NCBI RefSeq assembly: GCF_014297335.1
Contig: NZ_JACOQH010000009.1
Span: 1-64,000 of the forward strand
DNA from: Roseburia_D yibonii
GTDB taxonomy: Bacteria; Bacillota; Clostridia; Lachnospirales; Lachnospiraceae
Length of the DNA stretch: 64,000 bases
Direction of reading: 5' to 3'
The position numbers and the translations under genes are program-made. Below are positions 9,877-18,882 of this stretch, piece after piece (position 1 is the stretch's first letter; each line of letters starts with the position of its first letter). A model generated the notes under the pieces. It searched no databases, was not told the DNA's origin, and was given only the letters and a program-made list of their open reading frames with translations.

Positions 9877-10169
9877 GATGTGTAAAACTCCTTCCTGGCA
9901 TATAGATATAATTATAAAAGTAATTCAAAGTCTTATTCTTAGAGGTTGTTAATAAGTTAATAACTCTCGTAAGCACGATAGATTAAGGCTTTAAAGAAAA
10001 ATGTAAAGGGCAAAACCATGTGAAAAGCATGCGGATGAAAACTGGATGGGATGTGAATAAGGATTTTTGCCACAGAGAGTGAAAATACACTTTTCACACC
10101 ATATCCAATAGATTTACACACATTTTTGCCAAGTTATCCACAATTTTTGTGGATAACTACTCGAAATTG
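9877..10169. other. dnaN-dnaA intergenic region with paired DnaA boxes
   Basis: No gene is seen in these 293 bases. A perfect inverted pair of consensus DnaA boxes, TTATCCACA (10134-10142) and TGTGGATAA (10148-10156), sits 14 bases past the dnaA stop. The rest is AT-rich. The pair also forms a hairpin that could act at the dnaA mRNA end. It may be part of a bipartite origin or an autoregulatory site for dnaN. Confidence 0.75.
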
Positions 10170-11522
10170 TTAATTAGGGTTGATTTTCTTCTTAATTGTG
10201 TCGATTAAACTGCGTGTTGCCTCAGTGGACTCGTATTCCTCACCGATTTTTTTGATACCATGAATAATGGTAGAGTGATCCCTTCCACCTAAAAGAGATC
10301 CGATACCATCCAAAGAAATATCTGTCATGTTTTTGCAGAGGTACATCGCAATCTGACGCGGCTTCGCAATTTCGCTGCTGCGGCTTTTGGATTTCATCTG
10401 CTCTGGCGTGATCTGAAAATGTTCGGACACAACATCGATGATAAGCTGTGGTGTCACTTCGTTTTGTTTGTCCGGAGAGATGACGTTTTGCAGTTCGCGG
10501 ACAGCAAGATCCATTGTGATCGGTGTATGTACCAGATTGGAAAATGCCATCAGCTTGTTGAGCGCGCCTTCCAGTTCACGGATATTGGATTTGATATTAT
10601 TCGCGATGTAACTCAAAATATCGTCATCCAGTTCAAAATTGTCCGTTTCAGTTTTCCGGCGTAAGATCGCCATTCGTGTTTCGTAATCCGGAGAACCGAT
10701 ATCCGCAGTAAGTCCGCATTCAAAGCGGGAACGGATCCGTTCTTCCAGGGTTTCCATATCTTTTGGAGGCTTATCGGAAGATATAACGATCTGTTTGTCT
10801 GCCAGATAGAGCTCGTTAAAGGTATGGAAAAATTCTTCCTGCGTACTTTCCTTTCCAATGATAAACTGAATATCATCGATTAGGAGAACATCGATGTTAC
10901 GGTATTTTTCACGGAACTTTGTCATTGCCGTATTGTTTCCGTTACGGATGGCATCGATCAGTTCATTCGTAAAACTCTCGGAAGAAACATATAAAATCTT
11001 GGCATCCGGTCGGTTTGCCTGAATGAAGTGGGCGATGGAATGCATCAGGTGCGTCTTTCCAAGTCCCACGCCTCCGTATAAAAACAGAGGATTGTATACT
11101 TCACCCGGAGATTCCGCCACCGCGAGGGAAGCGGCATGGGCCAGACGGTTGTTGTTGCCGACGACAAAAGTATCGAACGTATAATTCGGGTTTAAATTTG
11201 AAATATCGGTCGTACCGGAAGTCGGTGCGGGTTTCTTATTATAGGAAGATTTGATCTTTTTCTCCTGCTCCGGCAAAATAAAAGAAATATCATAGTCCTG
11301 TCCGGTCTGGTTCGCGACGGCGACTTTGATCGGAAGCGTATATTTCTTTTCAATGAAATCCCGTGCCATTTTTTCCAGAGGAACCAGGATGTATAGCTTG
11401 TCTCCCTGTACATCAGATACAGAAAGCGGTTTTAACCATGTGTTGAAGGATACTTCGGTAAGTTCATATTCTTCTTTTACTTCCTGTAAAATCTTATCCC
11501 ATTTTTCTAAAATCTGTTCCAT
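10170..11522 (-). CDS. dnaA: Chromosomal replication initiator DnaA (450 aa)
   Basis: DnaA is the AAA+ initiator that binds DnaA boxes and opens oriC. Domain I is at residues 1-90. The AAA+ core has Walker A GGVGLGKTHLMHS near residue 155 and Walker B VLLIDDIQF near residue 215. Domain IV has the DnaA-box recognition motif GGRDHSTIIHG near residue 410. The frame is open further upstream to 11594, but the ATG at 11522 has a GGAG site and starts at the conserved position. It is divergent from rpmH, with the probable origin in between. Confidence 0.97.
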   Translation of the reverse strand: MEQILEKWDKILQEVKEEYELTEVSFNTWLKPLSVSDVQGDKLYILVPLEKMARDFIEKKYTLPIKVAVANQTGQDYDISFILPEQEKKIKSSYNKKPAPTSGTTDISNLNPNYTFDTFVVGNNNRLAHAASLAVAESPGEVYNPLFLYGGVGLGKTHLMHSIAHFIQANRPDAKILYVSSESFTNELIDAIRNGNNTAMTKFREKYRNIDVLLIDDIQFIIGKESTQEEFFHTFNELYLADKQIVISSDKPPKDMETLEERIRSRFECGLTADIGSPDYETRMAILRRKTETDNFELDDDILSYIANNIKSNIRELEGALNKLMAFSNLVHTPITMDLAVRELQNVISPDKQNEVTPQLIIDVVSEHFQITPEQMKSKSRSSEIAKPRQIAMYLCKNMTDISLDGIGSLLGGRDHSTIIHGIKKIGEEYESTEATRSLIDTIKKKINPN

Positions 11523-11594
11523 GTTCCATCTCCATTTTTTATGTATCTCAAGAAGTGCTATTTCGCCCCTGGATTGCAGAAAGCAAAATAACAC

Positions 11595-12017
11595 ACTTTC
11601 TATAATAAACTAAAAGTGTCAAATAAGCAATTGTTAATTCTTGATAAAAGATGGTATGAGACACGCAATGAAAGAACGGTACAGGGGATAAGGGAAATGT
11701 TTAAAATGTGGAATAGGGGCTTTCACGCTAATTTAAAGGTCAAACTGACGCGAACGGGTGAAAAATGAAAAGTCCCACAAACAGGATATAAACAGGGAAA
11801 AAAGCGGATATCCACAGCATGTCCACAAAAAGTACAAAATGTAGATAAAATGGGTTTCTACCTTATATATATAGTGTTCATGTTGATATGTGGAAAGGTA
11901 CCTTCCGGCCTTTTAAAATAAGGGACGTGAAAAAAAAGCAGGTTTTGCTTGACTTTAGAGGGTTTTTTGATATAATTGAGAATGATGTTTTTTAACATAG
12001 AGGAGGTGGATACCAAG
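11595..12017. other. Probable chromosomal origin (oriC) between dnaA and rpmH
   Basis: This 423-base gene-free, AT-rich gap holds near-consensus DnaA boxes: ATATCCACA (11808-11816), ATGTCCACA (11819-11827) and TGTAGATAA (11840-11848). An AT-only stretch (TATATATATAG near 11866-11874) could be the unwinding element. Gene context (dnaA/rpmH divergence) is the standard position. No exact consensus box lies here, and the exact ones are on the other side of dnaA, so a bipartite origin is plausible. Confidence 0.6.
11949..11976 (+). promoter_or_regulatory. rpmH promoter
   Basis: TTGACT (11949-11954) and TATAAT (11971-11976) are separated by 16 bases, 41 bases ahead of the rpmH start. It is oriented with the rpmH-rnpA-yidD-yidC-jag run. 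Confidence 0.75.
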
Positions 12018-12152
12018 ATGAAGATGACATTTCAGCCGAAGAAATGCTCCAGAAAAAGAGTGCATGGCTTCAGAAAAAGAATGAGTACAGCAGGCGGAAG
12101 AAAAGTATTGGCTGCAAGAAGATTAAAAGGAAGAAAGAAATTATCAGCATAG
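12018..12152 (+). CDS. rpmH: Ribosomal protein L34 (44 aa)
   Basis: The smallest 50S subunit protein. Its sequence begins MKMTFQPKKCSRKRVHGFRK and ends in GRKKLSA, matching L34 along its entire length. A strong ribosome site, AGGAGGTGG, precedes the ATG. It is followed by rnpA, the conserved bacterial order. Confidence 0.97.
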   Translation: MKMTFQPKKCSRKRVHGFRKRMSTAGGRKVLAARRLKGRKKLSA

Positions 12153-12201
12153 GCCACAGCTTTTGTGGTCTTTTCTTCTTTCTTTCCAAGAATGAAAAAG
12201 A

Positions 12202-12534
12202 ATGGAATCATTAAAAAAGAACAGAGATTTTCAGAATGTATATAAGAAGGGCAGGTCTTACGCGAACCGCCTTTTAGTCATGTATGTTCTTGAAAATCAG
12301 ACCGATTGTAACAGAATAGGGATATCAGTAAGCAAAAAAGTAGGAAATAGTGTTATAAGACATCATCTTACCCGTTTGATCCGGGAAAGTTACAGACTAC
12401 ACGAGGACATGTTCAATAATGGTTTGGACATTGTAGTTGTCACAAGGGTATCGGCAAAGGGCGCATCGTATCATGAAGTGGAGAGTGCGCTGTTACACCT
12501 TGGACGTCTTCACAAAATAATCAGTACAAAATAA
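12202..12534 (+). CDS. rnpA: Ribonuclease P protein component (110 aa)
   Basis: The protein subunit that assists RNase P RNA in maturing tRNA 5' ends. The RNR-like signature is visible in RIGISVSKKVGNSVIRHHL and TRLIRESYR near residues 37-66, slightly diverged. Length is typical. The ribosome site before the ATG is weak, so expression may depend on readthrough from rpmH. Confidence 0.95.
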   Translation: MESLKKNRDFQNVYKKGRSYANRLLVMYVLENQTDCNRIGISVSKKVGNSVIRHHLTRLIRESYRLHEDMFNNGLDIVVVTRVSAKGASYHEVESALLHLGRLHKIISTK

Positions 12535-12538
12535 TTCT

Positions 12539-12775
12539 TTGAATGAAAAAGAAGATGGAATAATTTTGAAAAAAATTTTAATTGCTTTAATTAAATTTTA
12601 TAGAAAATATTTATCACCGCTGAAGACAACAAAATGTCCGTATTATCCGACCTGTTCGACGTACGGACTGCAGGCTGTGGAAAAATATGGTGCCGTAAAA
12701 GGCGGCGCGCTGGCGGCGTGGAGAATATTGAGATGTAATCCTTTTTCAAAAGGTGGATATGATCCAGTTCCATAA
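12539..12775 (+). CDS. yidD: Membrane protein insertion efficiency factor YidD (78 aa or shorter)
   Basis: Small amphipathic protein that supports YidC-dependent insertion. Signature IKFYRKYLSP followed by CPYYPTCSTYGLQAV and RILRCNPFSKGGYDPVP covers the full domain. The frame opens with an ATG at 12539, but a TTG at 12566 would give the usual N-terminus (MKKILIALIKFYRK), so the first nine residues are doubtful. It ends 18 bases before yidC. Confidence 0.93.
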   Translation: MNEKEDGIILKKILIALIKFYRKYLSPLKTTKCPYYPTCSTYGLQAVEKYGAVKGGALAAWRILRCNPFSKGGYDPVP

Positions 12776-12793
12776 ATTCAGGAGGGCTTTCTT

Positions 12794-14056
12794 GTGACAG
12801 AAATAGTATTAACACAGTATTCCGGAAAGATACTGGGTCCGATCGCGCGTTTCTTCGGTTGGATCATGAACGGAATCTATATGTTCTTTTCCAATACATT
12901 TGGAGTGGAAAGTATTGCGTTATCGATCATCATACTTACCATGCTCATTTATCTGTGTATGTTTCCGCTGACATTAAAACAGCAGAAATTTTCTAAATTA
13001 TCACAGAAAATGCAGCCGGAACTTCAGGCAATTCAGAAAAAATACGGCAACCGGAAAGATCAGGCTTCCATGATGGCTATGCAGGAAGAAACACAGAAAC
13101 TGTATGAAAAATACGGTATTTCTCCGACCGGAAGCTGTTTACAGGCAGTTGTCCAGATGCCGATCTGGTTTGCTTTGTATCGTGTATTTCAGAATGTACC
13201 TGCTTATGTCAGCAGTGTAAAAGGTGTGTTCGCGGATCTCGTAAACGGGATCATGAACGTTTCCGGTTATCAGAACATCATGACGAAACTGACGGAAACC
13301 TATAACCTTGGCGTACAGACGGATTTTACCGTAAAAGATAAGACCGCGTTATATAATTATATTGTTGATGTTGTTTATAAACTTCCGTCCAGTGGATGGG
13401 ATACCTTAAAGGATAAATTTCCGGATCTCTCCGGTGTGATCGATACAACAAACACATCGGTGCATGGGTTCAATTATTTCCTCGGAATGAACATTTCCGA
13501 TACACCGCTTGCAATCATTAAGAATGCAGCTTCCAATCATTTATACCTGATCCTGATCGCAGCGATCCTGGTTCCGGTATTTTCCTACATCACTCAGGTG
13601 TTGAGCTTGAAGCTGATGCCGCAGGCGGGTGGCGATAATGACCAGATGGCAAAACAGATGAAGATGATGAACAATACGATGCCGGTATTTATGGCATTTA
13701 TGTGTTTTATCACACCGGTTGGTCTTGGTATTTACTGGATCGCAGGTGCGGTATGCAGAATTGCTCAGCAGTTTTTGATCAACAAGCATATGGAAAAAGT
13801 AAATCTGGACGACATCATTGCTAAGAATCAGGAAAAAGCAAAGAAGAAGCGTGAGAAGATGGGCATTGCGGAGAATCAGATCAACAATGCGGCACGCATG
13901 AGTACCAGAAGAAATACAACACTGTCCACTCTTACAGAAGAAGAAAAAGAGGAAAAATTAAAAAAAGCTGCCGAGTATACCAGCAAGGCGAATCCGAACA
14001 GCCTGGCGGCAAAAGCGAATATGGTACGGGAATTTAACGAGAAAAACAATAAATAG
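12794..14056 (+). CDS. yidC: Membrane protein insertase YidC/OxaA (420 aa)
   Basis: Inserts and folds inner-membrane proteins. The 60KD_IMP core is seen as the membrane segment FGVESIALSIIILTMLIYLC, the hairpin rich in charged residues QKFSKLSQKMQPELQAIQKK, CLQAVVQMPIWFALYRV, and two later membrane segments near residues 250 and 300. The C-terminal ~90 residues are charged and cytoplasmic. It starts at a GTG with AGGAGGG eight bases before. No lipoprotein cysteine is seen at the N-terminus. A long loop (residues ~150-235) between membrane segments makes it longer than the B. subtilis homologues. Confidence 0.95.
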   Translation: MTEIVLTQYSGKILGPIARFFGWIMNGIYMFFSNTFGVESIALSIIILTMLIYLCMFPLTLKQQKFSKLSQKMQPELQAIQKKYGNRKDQASMMAMQEETQKLYEKYGISPTGSCLQAVVQMPIWFALYRVFQNVPAYVSSVKGVFADLVNGIMNVSGYQNIMTKLTETYNLGVQTDFTVKDKTALYNYIVDVVYKLPSSGWDTLKDKFPDLSGVIDTTNTSVHGFNYFLGMNISDTPLAIIKNAASNHLYLILIAAILVPVFSYITQVLSLKLMPQAGGDNDQMAKQMKMMNNTMPVFMAFMCFITPVGLGIYWIAGAVCRIAQQFLINKHMEKVNLDDIIAKNQEKAKKKREKMGIAENQINNAARMSTRRNTTLSTLTEEEKEEKLKKAAEYTSKANPNSLAAKANMVREFNEKNNK

Positions 14057-14071
14057 TCAGGGGGCAGTACT

Positions 14072-14701
14072 ATGGATTATATTGAAGTAACTGGCAAAAC
14101 AGTTGAAGATGCAAGAACAGAGGCTTTGATAAAATTAGGTACAACGAGTGACCAGATCGAGGTTGAGATCCTTGAGAAGGGAAGCTCCGGTTTCCTTGGA
14201 ATCGGAAGCAAACCGGCGGTGATCCGTGTCCGCAGAAAATTCACCATGGAAGATTGTGTCAGAGACTTCTTAACGCAGGTATTTGATGCGATGGATCTTA
14301 CAGTGGACATTTCCGTGGAAGTGGAAGAGGATAATCATACGGTAAACGTAGAGTTAAAGGGAGATGAAATGGGAGTCCTGATTGGTAAGAGAGGACAGAC
14401 CTTAGATTCCCTTCAGTATCTGACAAGCCTGGCACTGAACCGTCATACCGATGAGTATGTGAAGGTAAAACTGGATACGGAAGATTACAGAAAGCGGAGA
14501 AAAGAAACGCTGGAAAATCTTGCGAAGAACATTGCATATAAGGTAAAACGTACAAAACGTCCGGTTTCGTTGGAACCGATGAATCCTTTTGAACGAAGAG
14601 TGATTCATTCTACCTTGCAAAATGATAAATATGTTTCTACACACAGTGAAGGGGAAGAGCCTCACAGACATGTGGTCGTTACATTAAAGAAAGATAAATA
14701 G
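14072..14701 (+). CDS. jag: RNA-binding protein Jag/KhpB (209 aa)
   Basis: Three-part protein: Jag-N domain (MDYIEVTGKTVEDARTEA, residues 1-50), KH domain with GVLIGKRGQTLDSLQYL near residue 105, and R3H domain near the C-terminus (MNPFERRVIHSTLQ, then THSEGEEPHRHVVV). KhpB partners with KhpA as an RNA chaperone in Firmicutes and is linked with cell elongation. It is the last gene of the rpmH run and is followed by a terminator. Confidence 0.95.
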   Translation: MDYIEVTGKTVEDARTEALIKLGTTSDQIEVEILEKGSSGFLGIGSKPAVIRVRRKFTMEDCVRDFLTQVFDAMDLTVDISVEVEEDNHTVNVELKGDEMGVLIGKRGQTLDSLQYLTSLALNRHTDEYVKVKLDTEDYRKRRKETLENLAKNIAYKVKRTKRPVSLEPMNPFERRVIHSTLQNDKYVSTHSEGEEPHRHVVVTLKKDK

Positions 14702-14707
14702 GAACAT

Positions 14708-14747
14708 AAAGGGTGTTTTTAAACGGCTTCGGTTAAAAACACCCTTT
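14708..14747 (+). terminator. Intrinsic terminator after jag
   Basis: A perfect 15-base stem, AAAGGGTGTTTTTAA (14708-14722) with its complement (14733-14747), is followed by TTCT. It closes the rpmH-jag transcript just before the mnmE ribosome site. Confidence 0.85.
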
Positions 14748-14767
14748 TCTATCATAGGGAGGAATCT

Positions 14768-16144
14768 ATGACGACAGATACGATTGCTGCGATCGCCACC
14801 GGAATGACAAATTCCGGGATCGGAATTGTGCGCGTCAGCGGAGAGGACGCATTTTCGATCGTAGATAAAATTTACCGCTCCAAAAGCGGAACAAAAAAAT
14901 TATCCGAGATGAAAAGTCATACCATTCACTATGGACATATTGTGGATGGAGATGAGGTGATCGATGAGGTCATGGTGCTTCTGATGCGGGCTCCGAATTC
15001 GTATACAAGGGAAGATACGATAGAGATCGACTGTCATGGCGGTGTCCTTGTAGTCAAAAAGATATTGGAGACTGTGATAAAGTATGGCGCGAGACCGGCA
15101 GAACCGGGAGAATATACAAAGCGCGCTTTTTTGAATGGAAGGATCGATCTTTCCCAGGCGGAATCCGTCATGGATGTGATCAATGCGAAAAATGATTTTG
15201 CGTTAAAGACTTCCATGAAACAGTTAGAAGGATCCGTTTTAAATGTGATTAAGGAGATCCGCGGAAAAATCCTGCATCAGATCGCGTATATCGAATCTGC
15301 GCTGGATGATCCTGAGCATTATGATATCGACGGTTACGGCGAAGAGCTGGATCAGATCGTAGAAACGGAATTAAAAAAGATCGAAAAACTGCTTGCGACA
15401 GCAGACAATGGAAAGCTTTTAAAAGAAGGGATCAATACGGTGATTGTTGGAAAACCGAATGCCGGAAAGTCTTCGCTTTTAAATTCGCTTGTCGGAAAAG
15501 AGCGCGCGATCGTGACGGACGTCGCGGGAACGACCAGAGATGTGCTGGAGGAGCAGATCAATTTAAATGGGATCAGTTTAAATATCATAGATACGGCGGG
15601 AATCCGTGACACCGAAGATATTGTGGAAAAGATCGGGGTCACAAAGGCAAAAGAATATTTAAAAGAGGCAGATCTGGTCATTTATGTTGTGGATTCTTCA
15701 AGAGAATTAAGCGAAGAAGACCATGACATCATAAAAATGATCGAGGATCGCAATGCGATCGTACTGCTCAATAAATCGGATCTTACTCCGGTAACATCGC
15801 GGGAAGAAATGGAAAAGCTGCTGGATAAGAAAGTGATTTCTGTTTCAGCGAAGGAACATCTTGGGATCAATGAACTTGAGGAAACGATAAAGACGATGTT
15901 TTTCCATGGAAAACTGGAATTTAATGATGAGGTTTATATCACCAATGTGCGGCATAAAGCAGCACTGAAAAATGCCTGCGACAGTCTTGCCATGGTGCGA
16001 AAGAGTATTGCGGACGGAATGCCGGAAGATTTTTATTCCATAGACCTTATGAGTGCTTATGAAGAACTCGGAAAGATCATCGGAGAGGCAGTGGATGATG
16101 ATCTGGTCAATGAAATTTTCAGCAAATTCTGTATGGGAAAATAA
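14768..16144 (+). CDS. mnmE: tRNA modification GTPase MnmE (458 aa)
   Basis: With MnmG it installs the carboxymethylaminomethyl group on wobble U34. The N-terminal tetrahydrofolate-binding domain begins MTTDTIAAIATG. The G domain has GKPNAGKSSLLN (near residue 227), DTAGIRDT (near 275) and NKSD (near 338). The C-terminal CMGK motif carries the catalytic cysteine. It is followed by mnmG and rsmG, a conserved cluster near oriC. Confidence 0.97.
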   Translation: MTTDTIAAIATGMTNSGIGIVRVSGEDAFSIVDKIYRSKSGTKKLSEMKSHTIHYGHIVDGDEVIDEVMVLLMRAPNSYTREDTIEIDCHGGVLVVKKILETVIKYGARPAEPGEYTKRAFLNGRIDLSQAESVMDVINAKNDFALKTSMKQLEGSVLNVIKEIRGKILHQIAYIESALDDPEHYDIDGYGEELDQIVETELKKIEKLLATADNGKLLKEGINTVIVGKPNAGKSSLLNSLVGKERAIVTDVAGTTRDVLEEQINLNGISLNIIDTAGIRDTEDIVEKIGVTKAKEYLKEADLVIYVVDSSRELSEEDHDIIKMIEDRNAIVLLNKSDLTPVTSREEMEKLLDKKVISVSAKEHLGINELEETIKTMFFHGKLEFNDEVYITNVRHKAALKNACDSLAMVRKSIADGMPEDFYSIDLMSAYEELGKIIGEAVDDDLVNEIFSKFCMGK

Positions 16145-16177
16145 TTTACAAATTTAGAGTTAAAGGAAGGATAAAAA

Positions 16178-18076
16178 ATGCCGTCAGTAGTAGAAGAAAG
16201 TTATGACGTTTGTGTAGTCGGCGCGGGACATGCCGGTTGTGAGGCAGCGCTTGCATGTGCAAGACTTGGACTTGAGACCATAGTGTTTACCGTAAGTGTG
16301 GACAGTATTGCGATGATGCCATGTAACCCGAATATCGGAGGAAGCTCCAAGGGACATCTGGTGAGAGAGCTGGATGCGCTCGGCGGTGAGATGGGTATCA
16401 ATATCGATAAGACATTTATCCAGTCAAAGATGCTCAACAAGTCGAAAGGCCCTGCGGTTCATTCATTGCGCGCACAGGCTGATAAGGCAAATTACAGCAT
16501 GGAGATGCGAAAGACACTGCAGAATACCGAGCATCTTACCATTCGTCAGGCGGAAGTGTCCGAGATCATCACGGAAAATGATGTGATCGCCGGAGTAAAA
16601 ACTTTTTCGGGAGCGGTTTATCACAGCCGTGCGGTCGTGCTTTGTACCGGAGTTTACTTAAAAGCCCGCTGTCTGTATGGGGATGTCGTGAATTATACCG
16701 GGCCGAACGGACTGATGGCGGCAAATCATCTGACCGATTCCCTGAAGGAACACGGGATAGAGATGTTCCGGTTTAAGACGGGAACACCGGCGCGTATTGA
16801 CAAGCGTTCCATTGATTTTTCCAAAATGCAGGAACAGCGCGGCGATGAAAAGATCGTACCGTTTTCGTTTACAACAAATCCGGAGGATGTACAGATCGAT
16901 CAGGTTTCCTGCTGGCTCACTTATACGAATGAGAAAACACATGAGATCATAAGGGAAAATCTTGACCGTTCGCCGATGTATTCCGGAAAAATTAAAGGAA
17001 CCGGTCCGCGTTACTGTCCATCTATCGAGGATAAAGTTGTCCGTTTTGCGGAAAAAGACAGACATCAGCTTTTTGTGGAGCCGGAAGGATTAAATACCAA
17101 TGAGATGTATATCGGCGGGATGTCAAGTTCTATGCCGGAGGATGTGCAGTATGCCATGTACAGAACGGTTCCGGGACTGGAAAACTGCAGGATCGTAAGA
17201 AATGCCTATGCGATCGAGTACGACTGCATCAATCCGGTTCAGTTAAAACCTTCGCTTGAATTTAAAAAGATCAAAGGGCTTTTTTCCGGCGGGCAGTTCA
17301 ATGGAAGCAGCGGATATGAAGAGGCAGCGGCGCAGGGACTTGTTGCGGGAATCAATGCGGCGATGTATTTAAAAGGAGAAGAACCGCTGATTCTGGATCG
17401 TTCGGAATCTTATATTGGCGTTCTGATCGATGATCTGGTAACGAAGGAGACAAAAGAACCGTATCGTATGATGACTTCAAGAGCAGAGTATCGTCTGCTG
17501 CTGCGTCAGGATAATGCGGATCTTCGTCTTTCCAAATACGGATATCGTGTCGGGCTGATCTCGAAGGAACGTTATGACTGGGTGGAAAAAAAGGAACAGC
17601 TCATTGCAGATGAGATCAAACGTCTGGATTCGGTTCATGTCGGCGCAAACAGCAAGGTGCAGGAACTTTTGGAACAGTATGGAAGTGTTCCGTTAAATAC
17701 CGGAACGTCTTTGAGTGAACTGATCCGAAGACCGGAGCTCTGTTATGAGATGCTTGCACCGATCGATACGGATCGTGTGGAACTTCCGGCGGAAGTGATC
17801 GAGCAGATCAACATCAATATCAAATACGATGGTTACATCAAACGGCAGATCAAGCAGGTGGAGCATTTTAAGAAGCTGGAAAAGAAGCGGATCCCGGAAG
17901 ATTTTGATTATGATGATGTGGGAAGTCTGCGTCTTGAGGCGAGACAGAAGTTAAAGCTTTACAAGCCGATCTCAATCGGTCAGGCATCCCGTATTTCCGG
18001 TGTTTCACCGGCTGATATTTCTGTGCTTTTGGTTTATATGGAACAGATGCATTACAGAAAAGAACATGAAAAGTAA
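16178..18076 (+). CDS. mnmG: tRNA uridine-5-carboxymethylaminomethyl modification enzyme MnmG (632 aa)
   Basis: FAD-dependent partner of MnmE. The dinucleotide-binding motif GAGHAGCEAALACARLG is at residues 15-31. GidA family signatures GPNGLMAANHLTDSL and GLFSGGQFNGSSGYEEAAAQG are present, and the C-terminal helical domain ends in GVSPADISVLLVYM. Length is standard. The rsmG frame begins two bases after the stop. Confidence 0.97.
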   Translation: MPSVVEESYDVCVVGAGHAGCEAALACARLGLETIVFTVSVDSIAMMPCNPNIGGSSKGHLVRELDALGGEMGINIDKTFIQSKMLNKSKGPAVHSLRAQADKANYSMEMRKTLQNTEHLTIRQAEVSEIITENDVIAGVKTFSGAVYHSRAVVLCTGVYLKARCLYGDVVNYTGPNGLMAANHLTDSLKEHGIEMFRFKTGTPARIDKRSIDFSKMQEQRGDEKIVPFSFTTNPEDVQIDQVSCWLTYTNEKTHEIIRENLDRSPMYSGKIKGTGPRYCPSIEDKVVRFAEKDRHQLFVEPEGLNTNEMYIGGMSSSMPEDVQYAMYRTVPGLENCRIVRNAYAIEYDCINPVQLKPSLEFKKIKGLFSGGQFNGSSGYEEAAAQGLVAGINAAMYLKGEEPLILDRSESYIGVLIDDLVTKETKEPYRMMTSRAEYRLLLRQDNADLRLSKYGYRVGLISKERYDWVEKKEQLIADEIKRLDSVHVGANSKVQELLEQYGSVPLNTGTSLSELIRRPELCYEMLAPIDTDRVELPAEVIEQININIKYDGYIKRQIKQVEHFKKLEKKRIPEDFDYDDVGSLRLEARQKLKLYKPISIGQASRISGVSPADISVLLVYMEQMHYRKEHEK

Positions 18077-18090
18077 AAATGAGGTTTGAT

Positions 18091-18813
18091 ATGGCTTACG
18101 ATTTTACATGGTTTAAACAGATACTCGAAAAATGGAACATCACACTGAGCGAACAGCAGGAGTATCAGTTTGGTACATACTACGAGATGCTGATCGAAAA
18201 AAATAAAGTGATGAATCTGACGGCGGTTACCGAATTTGATGAAGTGGTAAAAAAGCATTTTCTGGACAGTATTTCGCTCGGACAGTTTGAAGCGCTGGAT
18301 GAAAAAAAGACCATGCTGGATCTCGGAACCGGAGCCGGTTTTCCAGGTATTCCGCTAAAGATCATATATCCGGATCTTATGATCACGCTGGCGGATTCCT
18401 TAAATAAAAGAATCCTTTTTCTTGAGGAAGTAATAAGTGAACTGGGGCTTACCGGAATTACCGCAGTGCATGCGCGTGCGGAAGAATTAGCGAAAGACCG
18501 TGCGTACCGCGAACAGTTTGATTACTGTGTTTCGCGTGCGGTTGCAAATCTGTCTACGCTCTGTGAGTACTGCATTCCTTTTGTAAAAGAAGGTGGAAAG
18601 TTTATCTCTTACAAATCCGGTGAGATCGAGGAAGAATCAGCGGCAGCAAAACACGCAGTCTTCCTGCTCGGTGGTGAGTTAAAGGAAATCCATAAGTTTG
18701 AGATACCGCAGACGGATCTGCATCGTTCGTTTGTGGTGATCGAAAAAGTGAAAAAGACACCGAAGGCTTATCCGCGGAAAGCGGGTACTCCGTCAAAGAT
18801 GCCGCTCAAATAA
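18091..18813 (+). CDS. rsmG: 16S rRNA (guanine527-N7)-methyltransferase RsmG (240 aa)
   Basis: SAM-dependent methyltransferase modifying G527 of 16S rRNA. The SAM-binding loop LDLGTGAGFPGIPLKI is near residue 74, and VSRAVANLSTLCEYC near residue 145 is characteristic. An ATG at 18079 is in frame, but GAGGT lies between it and the ATG at 18091. That makes 18091 the likely start (MAYDFTWFKQ). A bidirectional terminator follows. Confidence 0.95.
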   Translation: MAYDFTWFKQILEKWNITLSEQQEYQFGTYYEMLIEKNKVMNLTAVTEFDEVVKKHFLDSISLGQFEALDEKKTMLDLGTGAGFPGIPLKIIYPDLMITLADSLNKRILFLEEVISELGLTGITAVHARAEELAKDRAYREQFDYCVSRAVANLSTLCEYCIPFVKEGGKFISYKSGEIEEESAAAKHAVFLLGGELKEIHKFEIPQTDLHRSFVVIEKVKKTPKAYPRKAGTPSKMPLK

Positions 18814-18815
18814 AA

Positions 18816-18857
18816 AAATCCCCATTCTTTTTTCTGTGGAGAAAAGAATGGGGATTT
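18816..18857. terminator. Bidirectional terminator between rsmG and the hydrolase gene
   Basis: A 15-base perfect stem (AAATCCCCATTCTTT, 18816-18830, with 18843-18857) has A-rich and T-rich flanks suitable for both directions. It sits between two convergent genes. Confidence 0.85.
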
Positions 18858-18882
18858 GTCTGTCATAGATTGTAAAAAGATA

